The notes beneath the pieces were generated by a model. It had not been told where the DNA came from, ran no database searches, and saw only the letters and a program-made list of their open reading frames with translations. Position numbers and translations under genes: made by a program. A stretch of DNA of 25,848 nt from Paraglomus occultum (taxonomy: Eukaryota > Glomeromycota > Glomeromycetes > Paraglomerales > Paraglomeraceae): contig CAJVPJ010000410.1 in the NCBI GenBank assembly GCA_910592205.1, positions 1-25,848 of the forward strand, read 5' to 3'. The first letter of the stretch is position 1, and every line of letters starts with the position of its first letter. Shown here piece after piece: positions 22,421 through 25,848 of this stretch.

Positions 22421-22867
22421 GAAAAAAAATAAGCCCCTGGTGTTTGTGGATCAATTGTCAGGATTATGAAAATATTAAATGAGAGAAGAATTTTAAAAAA
22501 AAAAACAACATAAAAAACATAAAACAAAATTTGTAATAAATAAATACAGGTTCAATAATGGCCTTTTTCTGCACAAAAAATTCATTTCTAATTGTCGTTG
22601 TTCTATTTGGTTGTAATATTCCTTACATTCCTCACAGAAATTGCCTTATTTAAAAACTCTATGGCTGAATTGGCTTTGTTTACTCCTCAATTATTAACAT
22701 TCTTTTCTAAATAATCTTTTCGTGATATATTTTCGCTACCACATCGGCTGTATATTTATATTTATATTTATCCAATATTACCAATAGAGTGCATTTGATC
22801 AGAGTTCTCAGAATTTATTACTTATTTTGCTCCTTTCTAATATGACGATATTAACTTCCGCAAGTTA
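22421..22867. other. AT-rich spacer
   Basis: No gene or clear repeat seen; it includes A-runs near 22495-22505 and a short (TTTATA)-like stretch near 22752-22772. Confidence 0.4.
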
Positions 22868-23191
22868 CCCAACACCAATATAACAAAAAAAAAACACTGC
22901 GTTTTTTGACTGCTGGTATTTGTGGGCGCCTAAGATTATAGGTAATAGTTGCGCACTTCTCTTAAGGTCAGTATTTTGTTTGTTTCTTTTAGGAAATTTC
23001 CAATAAATTGTATAACGAGCTACTGGTTCAATTATAAACCCAAAATAATACTTATTCCAAAATAATACTTTATCCCAAACCTCTTCCTTTTGCAGATGGA
23101 AAGCCGTCATTACTTTACGCTCTGGAATAGATAAAAAAGCTTTACGGAAAACTGTTGTATATCTAGTAACGTTTTTATCAAACTTAATAAA
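22865..23191 (-). CDS. unrecognised open frame, possibly a gene relic
   Basis: The minus strand is open for 108 codons between a TAA at 23192-23194 and the stop at 22865-22867. The peptide includes FRKAFLSIPERKV, EEVWDKVLFWNKYYFGF and a basic WKFPKRNKQN, a mixed composition more protein-like than its surroundings. An ATG is present at 23110. I recognise no family and see no flanking exon. It may be a remnant of a repeated gene or chance. Confidence 0.2.
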   Translation of the reverse strand, partial: FIKFDKNVTRYTTVFRKAFLSIPERKVMTAFHLQKEEVWDKVLFWNKYYFGFIIEPVARYTIYWKFPKRNKQNTDLKRSAQLLPIILGAHKYQQSKNAVFFFCYIGVG

Positions 23192-23194
23192 TTA

Positions 23195-24155
23195 TTGCAA
23201 TCGACCGAGTTGTAAATGTGATATCGGAAGCATATTTTATTTTCTACAAAAATCAAATAACAATACCACTCAAAATGTTTACCTTCACTATTGAAATTTT
23301 TGCAAGTTACTACTGCCGATTACATTTATCGCTAGTACTTTGTTCTACCACAAAACTCACAATCAAGCGCTTTTTCAAGTGATAAAATCAATATCAAGGC
23401 AATTGACCAGCTGCTGTTGAGCAAAAATACTTATCAAGTATAACACGTTTGTATTTAACAAATGGTTATAAAATGTCACAAAGTGCATGGAAGAAAAAGT
23501 ATTATTACTTTTATTATAAAAGGCCTGTTCTAGAGAAAAAAAAATCAAAGCCAAAGCGCTTAAAAATGGTTAGATAAAAAAAAGGAGACAAAAAGTATGG
23601 TGTTAATAGCAATTTACAATAATATATAGCATGGATTTTACTAGAGCAACCAAGTATAGGGGTACTCATTTATGGCTTTGGGTAGTAAATTTCAAATATA
23701 TCTACTTTGAATTTTAAAGTCAAAATGTGTAAATATTCTAATTATGTTAATATTTTATTGTCATTAACCATCACAAGAATGACGTTTGTTGATGGAGTAA
23801 AGAAGTTTTTATTTTACATACAATTTCCATTACATGTGGTGCAATTACTTTAACTTATAGTAAGTCATTCGTTTATTGATCCTGATATAGTAAACTACTG
23901 TCATGTTTACAAACGCGCATCAGTTAGAATTGGTCACATTCTGCATACAATGTGAAAAGTTTCCAATAATATATCATTGAGATCACTCAACAGCAGTCTT
24001 TTTGAACTTTCAAGTAACACCATTTGTCTCAAAATATAACCGTACTCGGAAATTTCTTCAAGGAGGACGAAAAGACGGCCTTGTGTGCACATTTTATCAA
24101 GAATCCTCTTCAGAAAAATGAACCAGTCACCGTTTGCAGACGACAATGAAAAGCT
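23195..24155. other. spacer left of the reverse transcriptase relic
   Basis: AT-rich, no gene supported. A minus-strand open frame at 23934-24146 directly follows the reverse transcriptase relic in transcription direction, but its peptide does not match the expected RNase H or integrase segments. Confidence 0.4.
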
Positions 24156-24600
24156 TCAATGTCTGCGGTTCCTTCTCCTAAACTGACAGCAGGCCCCGAC
24201 TTTGTGGCTCGGGGGTTGAGACATAGAATAGAGTAGAGATTGAGTAATATTGGGCATATCTAGTTCAAGTGAAATTTGTTCATGATCTACTACCTGTTGT
24301 TTTACAATGTATCCTAATTCATTTGTAGCAAACTGACATTTTTTAAATATTAATTTCATTTTCAGTCCAGCCTTCCTTGACCATCTAAAAATTATTTGAA
24401 TGTGTTGATAATGTTCTTCCTAATATTGTGAGAATATAATAATATTGTCGAGATAGACCATAGTAATTTCCGTAATAATTCGTTTTTAAGACTCAGTTCA
24501 TCAGTTGTTTGAAAAAGTTGCTGATGCATTAGTCAATTCGAATGGCTGTAACATTAAATTCAAACAATCCTTCTCTTTTGGCCAGAAAGACCGGTCCTCG
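24156..24600 (-). mobile_element. Ty3/gypsy-type reverse transcriptase fragment, decayed
   Basis: On the minus strand, pieces of a retrotransposon reverse transcriptase appear in the right order: EGLFEFNV (24550-24573), LTNASATFSNN, VYLDNIIIFSQ (around 24444-24458), EEHYQHIQIIF, then AGLKMKLIFKKCQFATNELGYIV. These equal the conserved F-E-F, NAPATF, YLDD, EEH and KC-F-LG blocks of Ty3/gypsy polymerases. The catalytic YLDD has become YLDN. In-frame stops lie at 24501-24503, 24498-24500, 24486-24488 and 24420-24422, and the frame shifts near 24540. No LTRs, RNase H or integrase are seen, so this is a short dead fragment. Confidence 0.8.
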
Positions 24601-24653
24601 AAGAACCCTGTCCAACATTAGCCATCTTTTAAAGAAGATAGTCTACACGCTCT

Positions 24654-24779
24654 ATTGGTTATTAAAAACGTTCAGAACCGAGAACCGGAAGTACTGATCC
24701 TTAAAACGTATTGGTTGTTAAAAACCGTTTTCACGGTTTGGGACTGAGAACCGAAAAGACCGATCATGGAACCGGTTCC
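24654..24779. repeat. imperfect direct repeat with palindromes, rich in AACCG/CGGTT
   Basis: Two related units start with attggttattaaaaacg (24654) and attggttgttaaaaaccg (24710); each continues with gagaaccg and an accgat/actgat-like end. The second contains a hairpin, AAACCGT at 24722-24728 and ACGGTTT at 24733-24739, and is followed by the 12-base perfect palindrome GGAACCGGTTCC at 24768-24779. The pattern resembles short non-autonomous repeats but no element ends are defined. Confidence 0.5.
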
Positions 24780-24790
24780 TAGAAAATTTG

Positions 24791-25426
24791 TCCATCCCCG
24801 ATTGTTAGAAGCTAGGATTGAATCAAGTTATAGCATATTTACTTACTGAATTTTTAAAATTACATTCTTTTTCTTATTCTAATTAATCAAAATACAATTA
24901 ATTAATATTTATACATTAACTTTATTTTAAACAAGACATTACTATATTTAACTTTTATATTAATCTTTGAAGAGTGTTATAATCGTCACGTACAGCACAA
25001 GCCCTAAGAATGGCAAGTCGTCTTTCGGAGTTTCAGGTTTATAGTATTCGAATAGTAATTAGTATTAGTTTCCGGCAGGCAGAACAATCAAAATTTTTTT
25101 TGTTACGATAAAAACGCAACTTTCGTTCTCGCATAAATTGAACGCATAACTTATTCAGAATTTCGTTACAGGTAGAGCTTGGTATTGGTGAATGACACTA
25201 CATTATACTAAAACGTATCTTATACGTAAAGACGATGTGATATTGCAGCTGCCGGTTTTTTTGTCAATTTGGCCGTCTTGAAAAGCTTGAACAGAACCCC
25301 ACGTAGTAGTAAGTAGGTACAGTACTGTATACGGAGTAGATTAGTAAAACGATGTGTAATGTAACACAAGTGTTGAGAACTAAATTGTGTTCATTCGAAA
25401 AGAATTTTCTAATTCAAACTGTTACC
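24791..25426. other. presumed promoter region of the second kinase gene
   Basis: AT-rich, no gene seen. A 12-base palindrome TACAGTACTGTA lies at 25318-25329, 22 bases before an in-frame upstream ATG at 25352. No other signal is clear. Confidence 0.4.
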
Positions 25427-25848
25427 ATGTCGTTAGCATCAGAGACTCTTAATAATTCAGGCATTGCCAACTTGGTTCAATACAGTTTGGATAACTACAA
25501 TAAATTTGAATGGATACCTTACCAGCAAATTACCAACGTAACACCTACTCAAATTGACAACGTTTACTGCGCTAATCGTAATGATGCGACGATAACGCTA
25601 GTATTACTTGGAAGTAGCGAAGAATGCACACCAACACTTGTGAGTGAGTTTACTAGAATATACTCACTCCCAACACACAAGTACGAGAATAATGACAATA
25701 ACTTTAGACGATATAAGAAATGGCTTTATCATCGCAACAAACTCATAAATGGATTTACCAACTACAATAACAACTATTACATGGTTGCTCGTAAACGCTT
25801 TTACCATTGTTATTCTCGATATGGCTTCTGCTCCACATGTGGAATACT
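25427..25848 (+). CDS. N-terminal part of a kinase-family paralogue, cut by window edge
   Basis: An open frame runs from ATG 25427 to the end of the window (140 codons). It matches the first module of the kinase at 17771-20441 block by block: FEWIPYQQITNV against LKWLPCSNFTDI, LLGSSEECT against IIGTRDECT, EFTRIYSLPTHKY against EFARIYSLPLHKY, a shared FRRY, and YSRYGFCSTCGIL against YSLYGFCSMCQIL. Here the W-I-P-Y motif is intact, so the paralogue keeps the more ancestral form. An in-frame ATG at 25352 would add 25 residues; the 25427 start is preferred because it aligns with the paralogue start. The kinase domain, if present, lies beyond the window. It is divergent from the first copy, with 5 kb between the two starts. 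Confidence 0.85.
   Translation, partial: MSLASETLNNSGIANLVQYSLDNYNKFEWIPYQQITNVTPTQIDNVYCANRNDATITLVLLGSSEECTPTLVSEFTRIYSLPTHKYENNDNNFRRYKKWLYHRNKLINGFTNYNNNYYMVARKRFYHCYSRYGFCSTCGI

Noticed and set aside
1-25848. tRNA or rRNA genes and CRISPR arrays
   Set aside because: No tRNA B-box-like GGTTCGA with a matching cloverleaf, no rRNA-like conserved sequence and no evenly spaced direct repeats were seen on either strand; a tRNAscan run would be decisive.

Overview
The window looks like nuclear DNA of an arbuscular mycorrhizal fungus (Glomeromycotina, Rhizophagus-like). It is AT-rich. Genes are cut by many short introns, mostly about 40-150 bases with GT-AG borders. It carries gene families known to be expanded in those fungi: protein kinases with W-I-P and Cys-rich modules, a P-loop family, and small Myb/homeodomain-like proteins. 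The species assignment is an inference from family resemblance; no database was searched.

Layout. 1-859 (-): decayed transposase-like gene running off the left edge. 1166-4389 (-): decayed P-loop NTPase-like gene with frameshifts and stops. 5169-8103 (+): intact WDR70 orthologue, 13 exons. 8372-10356 (+): intact Cdc20/Cdh1-type APC/C activator, 7 exons, only 268 bp behind WDR70. 12073-12689 (+): 116-residue two-repeat Myb protein, 4 exons. 13464-15825 (-): 587-residue major facilitator (DHA1-like) transporter, 9 exons. 17771-20441 (-): 819-residue multi-module protein kinase, 4 exons. 24156-24600 (-): Ty3/gypsy reverse transcriptase relic. 25427-25848 (+): start of a paralogue of the kinase, cut by the right edge. 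The exon sets of all five intact genes add up to a multiple of three, which supports the splice models.

There is no operon or defence-style cluster. The middle is ordinary conserved gene content: a nuclear WD protein, a mitotic-exit regulator, a small DNA-binding protein and a transporter. It is flanked by accessory sequence (transposon relics, a dead P-loop gene, a divergent kinase pair).

The most interesting signals are three. First, the kinase reads as serial copies of a kinase N-lobe module ending in one complete kinase domain, with three introns at the same place in three copies. Second, two pairs of ACGCGT boxes with identical 12-bp spacing sit in and before the APC/C activator gene. 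Third, that gene also has a C-box variant lacking the usual arginine and a GC-AG intron.
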